Part shown: positions 34,301 through 42,031 of the stretch, one piece after another | Numbering within the stretch: the first letter of the stretch is position 1 | How the letters are laid out: every line of letters begins with the position of its first letter | Source: Ectocarpus siliculosus | Taxonomy: Eukaryota; Sar; Phaeophyceae; Ectocarpales; Ectocarpaceae | Assembly (NCBI GenBank): GCA_000310025.1 | Contig: FN649750.1 | Location: 1,976,791-2,040,790, forward strand | Direction of reading: 5' to 3' | Length of the DNA: 64,000 bases | Program-made: the position numbers and the translations under genes | Notes under the pieces: generated by a model | Database searches by the model: none | Told to the model about the DNA's origin: nothing | Seen by the model: the letters and a program-made list of their open reading frames with translations, nothing else

Positions 34301-37300
34301 GCACACCCTTGTGTATGGTATCTGGAGTAAAATGGCAGATCCTCACTAGTGCAGCGCCCATCTACCCAGCGCTTGTGAACCGAGGCGGGTGTGGCCATTA
34401 AATCCATGGTCACCTGCTCACCCGCCCACGCGCATAGGTCGCCGAACATCCGCTCATCTAGTCTCACAAAATCGTCCGATCCTGGTCTAGAAATACCATC
34501 AGCCTCAGCGTTTTCCTCGGAGCTCACCCACTTCAATTTCAGCGTGAAATCGCGTCGCACTTGCAACCAGAACAGATCAGTAATAATCTCATGCATGAGG
34601 GTGTTGGAAGACCGCCCTTTCTTAAAGGCGTCGTGTAAGACTTTGCTATCCACCTTGGAAATGAGGGTGGACCCGGCCAACTGAGAAGGTTGGCTATCCG
34701 AAAACAGACGCAGAGTCTGCTGGAGAGCGTACCCTTCCTGCACGTTGATATGTTGCTGCGCGACGTGTAGCGGGAAATCTCCGCCTGCTTTGAAAATGGG
34801 TTGGCCTGGACTCCTAATGAGTCCCCCCCATCCTCCCGAGGAGGCATCCGATGCCCCGGTAAGAGCTAATTGCTTATGCTCGGCACGGTACCACGACGCC
34901 CCGTTGAAATGCTCACGAACTTCCAACCAGCGTTTCAACTCGAACATAAGACCGCTGTTCTTTGGGACTGGTATCGTCATGCTAGGCTTGCGACCGCCGC
35001 GTCGCTGGAAAACTGCGATGCTCTTGTACATATGGTGCGTGTAAAGAGCCGCCACCGGAACCGCTACCGATAGACTAGTGCACTTGCCTGCGAGCTTCTC
35101 TAACATCTGAAAGGTGATGGACTCCGACGCAATAGCGTCGACTAGAATCGCCTCGAGCTTGGCGAGTTTGTCCTCTGGGACCTCGAAACGCCTGTTATCG
35201 GAGTCACAGATAATCCCCAGGAAAACCAAGCTCGTCGTAGGGATGAGCTCACACTTCTTCAGCGAAATGAAGTATCCCGCGCTATAGAGAACTTCTAGTG
35301 CGACATACGCGGTCGTCTGAGCTGCTTTGAGCTGCTCGTCATAGCTGAGCGTGCGGGTGGATCGAAAATTGGTCAAATAGAAATCGTCTATCCATGTTAG
35401 CACGGGAATGTCTCTTGCTCGCAGGTATCGAGCGACTGCCTCTGAAAGAGAAGCGTATATGAACGGGGCTGAACACCACCCGAAAGCAAGCACGGTAAAC
35501 ACGTACAGCTCGCCTTCCCACTCGAAGCCAAAATATTGCCAAGAACCCTTATCTAGGGCAACGTGGTGGTATCCAGCCTTATGATCAATAGTGACTTGAT
35601 GAGCTCCGGGCCATGCGCACTGAGCTACCTTGCCTACGCCATCCATGCTGAAAGGGTGGTGGCGGCACATGAGATTAAGCCACCGTGCGTCCCATATCAA
35701 CCTGGGTTTCGTGGGCTCCACACCCAACGGGAGCACCATTTGCGGTTTGGCGTATACGCTAACGTCGGCGACGTCCTTCCATCTCGTAACGCAACCTGTC
35801 GCTGCGAGCTTAGCGACTTCGCTCGTGACCCATGATACATGTTCGTCGGGAACGTGGTTCGGCAGATGTATTGACGTAAGGTCAGCGCCGTTGTACGAAG
35901 CACCGTGAAAAATGCCTGTTGCCTTTGTGTCTACGAAGTCGTAAACGTTGACCCCTTTGACCCACCCCAAGAGGGTATTGCGATCTCCAACGGGAGTATC
36001 CTGTAAAATTTCGTCCCGCCAGAACTCAGTCGCTGTTTGCAAGTGAGCCGGAACGAAATCGTCCGTCACCCACATCCTAGCTTGGTCTGGTAGGCAGTGA
36101 GATTGTTGAAGGCGCCGAATATTAGAGAGGTCGACGGTTGACTGTTTCGCTGATGCACTGATCAGGTCCCCGCCCACTAACTGTGTGCGAATGTGTGCGG
36201 TACGTGCGGCTCTCTCGGCGAGGAACAAGGCTGCTCCCGATCCGACCTGTGACACGCATGAAATGTGTAGAAGAAAATCTCTGATGTCGGAAAACTGGGC
36301 TTGTTTTGCCATAACCAACGTATGTTGTTGGCTGCACGTGTGTGACTTATGTCGCATATGCTAGGGGAGAGTAGCACGCAAAGTGGAAATTTCGTTCACC
36401 TAGGTTTAAGGATGATTTCAGTGTAAATCTACATGAATCGATCCGCGCGTCAACCGCCGACCAAAGTCCAAACCAAGAAAGGGAAAGGTGCAGAGGCGTG
36501 GGAGAGTGCTCGAGAAAGATGTATATGACCAGTAATTTCAGGAGGTAATGTGGGATCACGTGACGAAATGTGAGAATCGTTACAGAGTATATCAGTCAGG
36601 ACGGTGAAATTGGTGAGTCCACATGGTGCCCATCGGACCGGAAATACGTGGTCGGGCGACGCGTCCTCCGACGCGCATGATGCGTGGGTGGGAGCGTGCA
36701 TTCGAAAAGGAAAGGCTATCATATCGGGCTGAGAAAACCCTTATGAACCTCGAGCTGAAAGAAAGAAAGGTGGATTGAACCAATAGATAACGAACTTTCA
36801 CCAATGAAGGAAACTCCGAGGCGAAAAACCGAAAAACGGCCGAAAACCCACTGAACGCGAAAACTTGGCAGAAACGAGAGAAACATGTCCCGTGTCGCTG
36901 AACATCCAGATGCCCCCCGAACGACGAGAACCGGGAAACCAACAGACGAGAAACGCGTACCGCTCAGCGAATCACTAACTATTTAGTTGGGGCAATTCTG
37001 AATTACGTGTCCCCGACCATGGCACTTATGGCATTGGACAAAGGGGCAGACACGGAACGAGTGTTCGATATCTGCCCCGGTCTTGCCGGCACGGCGGCAA
37101 GTGTTGCACAAAGCGGTCTTTCTGCTAAACCCGCTGCCACCCCCTCGGCTACTGCGGCCGCCAGAGGCCCTGTGTCGCCCCCCGGGTCCCCGGCTCGGGG
37201 TATAGTGCCCCCCCTGTGGCTGCATACCATAGGGGCTATATCCCCCAAAATGCGGGGTAAGGGCCATGGGCTGCATGGGGGGTGGGCTCCAAGGTCCGGC

Positions 37301-40300
37301 TGGAGCTGAGGAATGCTTGGGCCCCCCCAGAAACTTGGTGATGGCCGACAGCTCTTTTACCACCTGGCCACGATCTCGTTTTACGACCCTCCTCGGTTTG
37401 GGACATGAGTTTGTCATGTACCCATACCGCGGCCGCATCCGGGCGGCCGCATTGCATCGCCGCATCAATACCCACGGCGAGCGTGTCGACAAACGTGCGT
37501 TCGTCCGTCAGCTCGGGGTCCATAGCCGCTAGCCTAGCTAGCTCCTGGACCTTGGTTTTGATCTCTAGCACCCGCTGGTGCTTGACGGAGGCGTCGAAAG
37601 TCGTGAGCCCGCTTACACTGGTAAGCAAACCCGTCCACAGGGCTGCGAACTGAAAGGGAAGAATTGCGAAAAAAGAAAGCCGCGGAAAGGGCGAGATAGC
37701 AGAGAAACGCTTGAGAAAAACCGAGTGGAAAGAGACGGCGAGAAGAGATACCCGGAGAGACGGGTAAAGCACATCGGAACCAGACACGCGAAGAAAAACG
37801 CCCGGATAAAACCGAGCTGAAAACGGTGAAAGAAACAACCCTGAGAGAGGGATAGCTGACACAACGGAGAAACGGTTGAGAAAAAATCCACTTGAAACAT
37901 TTGAGATAGCGGAGAAAACGCTCGAGAAAAGAAACCGAGCTGAAAACCGGAGATAGCGGAGAAACGTCAGAAAATAGCGGAGAAAACGCTCGAGAAACCG
38001 AGTGGAAAATGTGAAACAGTGGAGACTGGAGAGAAACCGAGTTGAAATACGGCGAAAGAAAGAAAAATTGAGAGAGGGTAGCGGAGATAGCGGAGAAACG
38101 TTTGAGAGAAACCGAGTTGAGAAACGGTGAAAGAAAGAAAAAACACCCGAGAGGAGGGTAGCTGAGATAGCAGAGAAACGCGTGAGAAAACCGAGCTGAA
38201 AAACGGTGAAAGAAAGACAAAACCCGCGAAATGGGTAGCTGAGATAGCGGAGAAAACGGTGAGAGGGAGAAAAAACCCGAGAGATGGGCAGCGGAGATAG
38301 CGGAGAATCGCTTGAGAAACCGAGCTGAAAAACGGCGAAGGAAAGAAAAAACCCTGAGACACGGGTAGCTGAGATAGTGGAGAAACGCTTGAGAAAACCG
38401 AGCTGAAAAACGGTGAGAGGGAGAAAAAACCCGAGAGATGGGTAGCTGAGATAGCGGAGAATCGCTTGAGAAACCGAGTTGAGAAACGGTGAAGGAAAGA
38501 AAACACCCTGAGACATGGGTAGCTGAGATAGCGGAGAAACGCTTGAGAAAACCGAGCTGAAAAACGGTGAGAGAGAGAAAAACCCGAGAGATGGGTAGCT
38601 GAGATAGCGGAGAATCGCTTGAGAAAAAACCGAACTGAAGCGGAGAAACGCTTGAGAAAACCGAGCCGAAAAACGGTGAGAGTGAGAAAAAACCATGAGA
38701 GATGGGTAGCTGAGATAGCGGAGAAACGCGTAGGAAAAGACGGGCCGAGACAACCAAATCGAGGTGAAAACGGTGAGGGAAAGAAAACGCCGGACCTACG
38801 ACAGTGGAAACATGTTCCAAACAGGATGGCTGCCATGCGGCGCCCGTAGCGCTTTCTAAAACAAAGTGGTACATCCCGCTTTCTTCGCCCTGCGGGCCCA
38901 GCAGGTGGCGAGAGGCGGTACCTGAAACTGCCTCCGAACGGATCGCACAAGGAGAAATATATTTATAGAGAGAGAGAGATGTCGGCTTCTTGAAGAACAA
39001 GATATATATAGGCTTTGAAGAACAATATGTATATATATCAATATATAATAATATGCATAGAAATATTAAATATATAAATATACATGCATAATAATATATT
39101 ATATAGTTACATATTGTTCTGCCAAAGTCGACATGTTGACAGAAAGAGATGCCACGGAGAGAGCAACCGAAAGAGTCCCTCACAAACGAAAATGAAACGT
39201 GATGTATAGCAGGGGAGAAGAGAAACGAAAAGGGGGTAGCCAATATATTTATAGAGAGAGAGAGATGTCGGCTACTTGAAGAACAAGATATATATAGGCT
39301 TTGAAGAACAATATGTATATATATCAATATACAATAATATGCATAGAAATATTAAATATATAAATATACATATATAATAATATATTATATATTGACATAT
39401 TGTTCTGCCAAAGTCGACATGTTGACAGAAAGAGATGCCACGGAGAGAGCAACCGAAAGAGTCCCTCACAAACGAAAATGAAACGTGATGTATAGCAGGG
39501 GAGAAGAGAAACGAAAAGGGGCTAGCGCGCGGAGGCGGCATGCCCTCACCCAATAGATGTTGTGGGTGTAAGTTTCAAGTAGGTTGTAGAGGTGACGGGT
39601 GCAAGTGCGCGACGAACAAGCAATTTTACAAATCCGAGCGTGTGACGCCGCTCACGGATAGCCCAAAAGAAAGACACCTACCATAGACACCTACCACCTA
39701 CCATAGAGACAGAAACTAGATGGCGACCCACGTCCCTACGTACGGCTACACAGCAGTATCTCCTAAGCAAGAGCACACCGGCAAGAGGCGGGCGCCGTGA
39801 GGAGAAGAAAAAGAGAGGATGTTGAAAACGAACAAATATATGTCGAGCGGGCGTTCCCGAAAGGAAAATCCACTCATATTGTAAGCACCACGTGATGAAA
39901 CCCACGGGCAGCCAGCTATGGCCTGCGTCGAAGAAAATGACGGCAGGGAATGCTGAGAGAGAGCACGACGAACGAATGCTGCAGTGCAGAAATCCATGAG
40001 GGACGGGGAGAGACGACGACTGCTGTGGGACGTGGGCCGGCCGAAAACGAGCAAGAACCATATAATGTCTACAAGACTCACCTTGCTGGAAATTGTGGTG
40101 TACACGAGCGACTTCTTCTTCACTCGAGGCTCGCGATCCCCGGCCACACTCTCCTCCTCCAGGTCCGCCACGGCTCCAGAGATCTCCGACCGGAGGCGCT
40201 TGCCCGCGGTAGCCTCGCCCGCGGTAGTGGCGGGGGAAGACGGCGAGGCAGCCGCTGCCGCCGCAGCCGACGTGGATGCAGAGGAAGGGGAAGAGGGTGT

Positions 40301-41698
40301 GCTGCCGGCCCTTGCTGAAGGGGCGGAAGAGGGTGCTCCTTCTGCTGCTGAAGGTGCGGTCGCCAAGGTGGGAGGAGCCGGGAGAAGAACCGCGGTCGCC
40401 GATAGCCGGAGACCGCCGTGGTGGTCGCAGCGCCACAGGTACTGGAGGAGGGCCTGGGCTAGGGCCGCCTTCATGCGGGCGTCGCCCACGGCCACGGAGT
40501 CGGCATTCCCACGCGCGGGAAGGCCGACCGCCATCATGCCAGGCTTGTCGCTGGCTGAGCCGGCGTCGACCAAAGCGCCGAAGATCCGGCACAGGTCGTC
40601 TAGGGAGGCTGTTTCCAGCTGCCGTCCGTGCGGTAGCACGCCCAGGCGGGTCAGGTCCATGACCCGCTCACCGCCGTTGCCACTCTTCGGCGCGCAGAGG
40701 TCGTATAACTGCTCGATGACTGCCTCGGGTCCTGGCGCGTGGAGGGCATCTAGCTGGAAACTCGGCACCGTTGCCATGATGAACCGGGAAGAAGAGAAAC
40801 ACAAACAGGGGAAAGGAACTAATCCCAGAGGGACGGACGGTCGGGGTCGCCGCTCGAGGAGAGCGGAGGGCGCGGACGGATGATGAGCGTCTCAAAAAGG
40901 AGACTCTCCTTTCCTCTGTTTTCCTGTCTTGCACAGGTTTGACAAAAGGAAGTGAGAGTGTGTTCTTCCTCCTCCTTTGTTCTGGATCTTTACGTCTGGA
41001 GAATTCTTAAATCGTGCCTCTTTCTTCATTTCCTGTTTTGAGAATCCGAACATTCGTGTTTGCAGTGTGGTAACTTTTTTCGCCAGTCTTTTTGGTAGCA
41101 TTGGGCTTCTGGGATACAGCAGTTGTGCCTCCAAAACCTGCGCAGCTGCGAAGCAATACCACGCAGGAAAAGCCCTGTGCTTTGCTGCTTTGCACCGGTC
41201 AACCCTTTCGCGCCTTCATGGGCCCAAACGGTCCAGTTATCTGGCGGCGGGTCTCATCGAAGTTCAGATTCTCCCAACACACAGAACTTTTCTTGTGGAA
41301 TTTTCGACACCCCAACCAACCCCCCCTCTCACCTTGACGGCCGCATCGCAGCCGTGATCAAAGAGCTGCCCGAGCGGGCTGGAGCTGTTGGTTCTCCTGG
41401 CCTGCTTTCCGTCGATGGCGTCCAGCGTCTGGTACAAGAACAAGGCCAAGGCGAAGAGCAGGGAGCACCACGACGGCACCGTCTCCCCCTCCAGGCCCGG
41501 GCTGTAGCTCGTCACCAACAGCGACGCCAGGCACGTCCCGGCGAGGCCGATGAAGGTCACGAGGTTGGGCGCCATCCACATGGGGAGGAGCGTCACCGCC
41601 CAGTTCCAGAAGGGCGTGAGGAGGTTGTCGAGGTGCGTGTACGCGCCCGGTTTGTACTTGTACGCCGCGATCATGTCTAGATCTTGGTTCGACAGCAT
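28333..41698 (-). CDS. Choline/ethanolaminephosphotransferase (CDP-alcohol phosphatidyltransferase family)
   Basis: Last step of the Kennedy pathway: transfers phosphoethanolamine or phosphocholine from its CDP form to diacylglycerol, in the ER membrane. Exons on the minus strand: 41,698-41,333; 31,282-31,075; 30,750-30,557; 29,960-29,808; 29,443-29,328; 28,507-28,333. Every junction is in phase and the protein is 403 residues, normal for the family. Exon 1 holds the signature DGx2ARx8Gx3Dx3D (from residue 96: DGKQARR..., then GQLFDHGCD). Exon 2 has AQWEEYHTGTLNW; several hydrophobic segments follow; the C-terminus is KHSSGNGKKED. An in-frame upstream Met at 41,755 would add 19 residues. Intron 1 is 10,050 bp because it contains the retrotransposon at 31,730-41,047 in the same orientation; without it the intron would be about 730 bp. 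Choline versus ethanolamine preference cannot be read from this. Confidence 0.93.
31730..31802 (-). repeat. Split direct repeat B2 (outer end of the element)
   Basis: 73 bp, identical to 32,169-32,241. Begins AATCCATCAGTATTTTCGAG and ends CACCTCCCGC on the plus strand. Weaker similarity continues for about 20 bases beyond the inner end. Confidence 0.95.
31833..31916. repeat. 16-bp perfect inverted repeat in the A2-B2 spacer
   Basis: GGAAAGAAATAAATAT at 31,833-31,848 is the reverse complement of 31,901-31,916, separated by 52 bp. It could form a hairpin in RNA or mark a recombinase or replication site within the 3' terminal part of the element. Confidence 0.85.
32015..32173 (-). repeat. Split direct repeat A2
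   Basis: 159 bp, identical to A1 at 40,889-41,047. On the plus strand it starts GTCTCAAAAAGGAGACTC and ends TTTTGAGAATCC, where it overlaps B1 by five bases. Confidence 0.95.
32169..32241 (-). repeat. Split direct repeat B1
   Basis: 73 bp, identical to B2 at 31,730-31,802, immediately inside A2. The joined A2/B1 sequence is what the two ends of the element would form in a circle. Confidence 0.95.
32400..33974 (-). CDS. Tyrosine recombinase (integrase) of the retrotransposon
   Basis: 524 residues. The catalytic set expected of tyrosine recombinases is visible: Arg321 in STTKRGVEL, His440 and Arg443 in SLHSFRSGG, and nucleophile Tyr475 in TAWRYMRL. It would integrate the circular DNA copy. 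Unusually, the N-terminus carries a zinc-ribbon-like Cys set (Cys78/81 and Cys92/95, CPEC...CQWC) after a hydrophobic helix at about residues 27-50. The ATG overlaps the end of the RT ORF by 11 bases (AATGCTAAGTGATG), so translation by reinitiation or termination-coupled restart is likely. The frame is fully open. Confidence 0.9.
   Translation of the reverse strand: MLSDEEFVRLVLNVSPVHVRWFVGQRILYQALQAVFTALGLIVSILEAIIPKRDRLGEAKLPPPPLVKVSASRARVLCPECHSENDDSFRFCQWCGYSIAQHQPRTTPPLQVDEEAISRRYQQFLNAWAEKASARSRSATWALFSNFLASRRNGSVSIENAQPKDVVEFLCWLDSCGSRRRTIVHAKHCEAVGTKDLTACSTDKGECSLRYAFDSLRTNHVSKLSMVFEKEMGVVTPWSKTMRVGNPVKSELVAQYMAFTTSEQKQAGVLVKQAPVILRSHLEKIIFPMQIRLQYASSDVERVTLARDIAFFSVAFSTTKRGVELTNILIQRILRLPNRSGLMCNFQWGKTQRDGADHILTVPYDEEYVAICPVRAVERFIAVGKQVGWDTTSGYLFPDISESMQGEAQRGKLPVATSRMSEALKRYAAAVGETQGFSLHSFRSGGAVSRALAGDSLSTIMQKAYWKSPKTAWRYMRLMEVVAPGSEGTAMVEGVSEEQYRQLNEFGLSEQSRSLSAFSNKPLL
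33964..36357 (-). CDS. Reverse transcriptase - RNase H - methyltransferase-like polyprotein of the retrotransposon
   Basis: 797 residues. The RT core includes KPRLIWDARWLN (about 218), VTIDHKAGYHHV with catalytic Asp258, LAFGWCSAPF (about 290) and the catalytic box TWIDDFYL (IDDF at 323-326), the form used by DIRS-type RTs instead of YxDD. RNase H follows at about 490-610 (TGASDASSGGWGG ... SSEENAEADGISRP). The C-terminal part (AGVDVLTQN, CFGFCFPPT, LVIVPDRKQYWFP) matches the region annotated as a DAM-like methyltransferase domain in DIRS/Ngaro elements. No protease or DDE integrase is seen, as expected for this order. A start nearer residue 16 (MAKQA) is also possible. Confidence 0.92.
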   Translation of the reverse strand: MRHKSHTCSQQHTLVMAKQAQFSDIRDFLLHISCVSQVGSGAALFLAERAARTAHIRTQLVGGDLISASAKQSTVDLSNIRRLQQSHCLPDQARMWVTDDFVPAHLQTATEFWRDEILQDTPVGDRNTLLGWVKGVNVYDFVDTKATGIFHGASYNGADLTSIHLPNHVPDEHVSWVTSEVAKLAATGCVTRWKDVADVSVYAKPQMVLPLGVEPTKPRLIWDARWLNLMCRHHPFSMDGVGKVAQCAWPGAHQVTIDHKAGYHHVALDKGSWQYFGFEWEGELYVFTVLAFGWCSAPFIYASLSEAVARYLRARDIPVLTWIDDFYLTNFRSTRTLSYDEQLKAAQTTAYVALEVLYSAGYFISLKKCELIPTTSLVFLGIICDSDNRRFEVPEDKLAKLEAILVDAIASESITFQMLEKLAGKCTSLSVAVPVAALYTHHMYKSIAVFQRRGGRKPSMTIPVPKNSGLMFELKRWLEVREHFNGASWYRAEHKQLALTGASDASSGGWGGLIRSPGQPIFKAGGDFPLHVAQQHINVQEGYALQQTLRLFSDSQPSQLAGSTLISKVDSKVLHDAFKKGRSSNTLMHEIITDLFWLQVRRDFTLKLKWVSSEENAEADGISRPGSDDFVRLDERMFGDLCAWAGEQVTMDLMATPASVHKRWVDGRCTSEDLPFYSRYHTQGCAGVDVLTQNVRFMPGSTTEECFGFCFPPTSMVGVFLQHLEECRAKALVIVPDRKQYWFPRIADAATRSRTLSIGSGGESPFFRVHHQKGSERFHFKRSGMLAVVVDFARNAK
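36983..40777 (-). CDS. Gag-like protein of the retrotransposon, apparently spliced, one frameshift
   Basis: Exon 1, 40,777-40,082, starts MATVPSFQLDALHAPG, is 232 codons and ends at a perfect donor (AGCAAG|GTGAGT). The acceptor TTCCCTTTCAG leads to exon 2 from 37,649 in the same phase (FAALWTGLLTSVSG...). Exon 2 runs open to about 37,380, where a run of four A (37,379-37,382) puts the downstream gag frame one base out. That frame then continues to the stop at 36,983. It ends in a Gly/Arg-rich stretch and a CCHC zinc knuckle (CHKCHGRGHVIQNC, the exact CX2CX4HX4C spacing), preceded by another Cys/His set (CNTCRRAG...HSFRVC). The shift could be a mutation, a sequencing error or programmed. The 2.4-kb intron is inferred from splice sites and phase only. 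Confidence 0.65.
37660..38760 (-). repeat. Minisatellite inside the gag intron, units of roughly 65-80 bp
   Basis: About 15 degenerate copies of a unit containing, on the minus strand, CTTTCACCGTTTTTCAG, CTCGGTTTTCTCAAGCG, TTTCTCCGCTATCTCAGCTA and CCCATCTCTCGGG. All three minus frames stay open for hundreds of codons because the unit lacks stops, producing spurious long open frames. Each unit contains a pyrimidine tract followed by CAG, like the real acceptor at 37,650. Confidence 0.9.
38950..39528. repeat. Tandem duplication of about 287 bp, AT-rich
   Basis: Two copies, about 38,950-39,240 and 39,241-39,528, both beginning ATATATTTATAGAGAGAG and ending near AAGGGG(G/C)TAGC. They differ at only a few positions. 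Lies in the gag intron of the retrotransposon. Confidence 0.9.
40889..41047 (-). repeat. Split direct repeat A1 (5' outer end of the element)
   Basis: 159 bp identical to 32,015-32,173. It marks the 5' end of the retrotransposon, 285 bp before phosphotransferase exon 1 ends. Confidence 0.95.
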
Positions 41699-42031
41699 CT
41701 TCCCATCGCCGTCTCGCTGCCCTCGCCACCGCCCAGTAGTCTTTGTTTCGCACATGGCACACCCTTAAAGAACTATAAACTCTTGTTTTGCGTCCGGTGC
41801 TGATGTGATGCACAGTCAACGCACCGGGTACACTTGCACGGGCTGCAGTGCCAGCTGCTGCCGACACAACTTTTCCGAGAGGAGCTCCACCAGCGGGGGG
41901 CTCCGCAGTTTGTAAAGCGGCGCAATCGATGTTGTACAGCAGGCCGGCCGGCTCGCCCCCTCTTCTCTGTCGGATCGCGGATCGCACCAGCAGGAAAAAA
42001 CGGGTGCTGTTGTACTGTGCATTGCCCAACC
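41699..42031. promoter_or_regulatory. Candidate bidirectional promoter, phosphotransferase / plastid-targeted gene
   Basis: 333 bp (276 bp if the upstream Met at 41,755 is used) separate two divergent start codons. A CpG-containing region, no TATA box identified. Confidence 0.4.

Larger units (their letters stand above)
31730..41047 (-). mobile_element. Complete tyrosine-recombinase retrotransposon (DIRS order, PAT/Ngaro-like), 9,318 bp
   Basis: In element orientation (minus strand) the order is A1 (41,047-40,889), gag, RT-RNase H, tyrosine recombinase, B1 (32,241-32,169), A2 (32,173-32,015), B2 (31,802-31,730). Both A copies (159 bp) are identical, and both B copies (73 bp) are identical. 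This A1 - ORFs - B1A2B2 plan is the split-direct-repeat structure of PAT/Ngaro elements. Such elements replicate through a DNA circle and integrate with a tyrosine recombinase, so no target-site duplication is expected. A2 and B1 overlap by AATCC, and the element's two outer ends also carry AATCC. Identical repeats and two fully open enzyme ORFs argue for a recent insertion; the gag has one apparent frameshift. It lies in intron 1 of the phosphotransferase gene. Confidence 0.93.

Noticed and set aside
37534-39327. 597-codon and overlapping 505- and 327-codon minus-strand open frames rich in Phe, Ser and Leu
   Set aside because: All three frames are open through the same minisatellite, which simply lacks stop codons; the sequence repeats ISAT..LSGFFSL in every frame. 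It lies in the inferred gag intron.
40083-40777. Host gene upstream of gag (hypothetical protein MATVPSF...)
   Set aside because: It lies inside repeat A1 and therefore inside the element, on the element's strand, and splices in phase to the zinc-knuckle exon, so gag is the simpler reading.
31730-41047. LTR retrotransposon with 159-bp LTRs
   Set aside because: The A repeats lack TG...CA ends, no target-site duplication flanks them, there is no DDE integrase or protease, and B repeats plus a tyrosine recombinase fit the split-direct-repeat plan instead.
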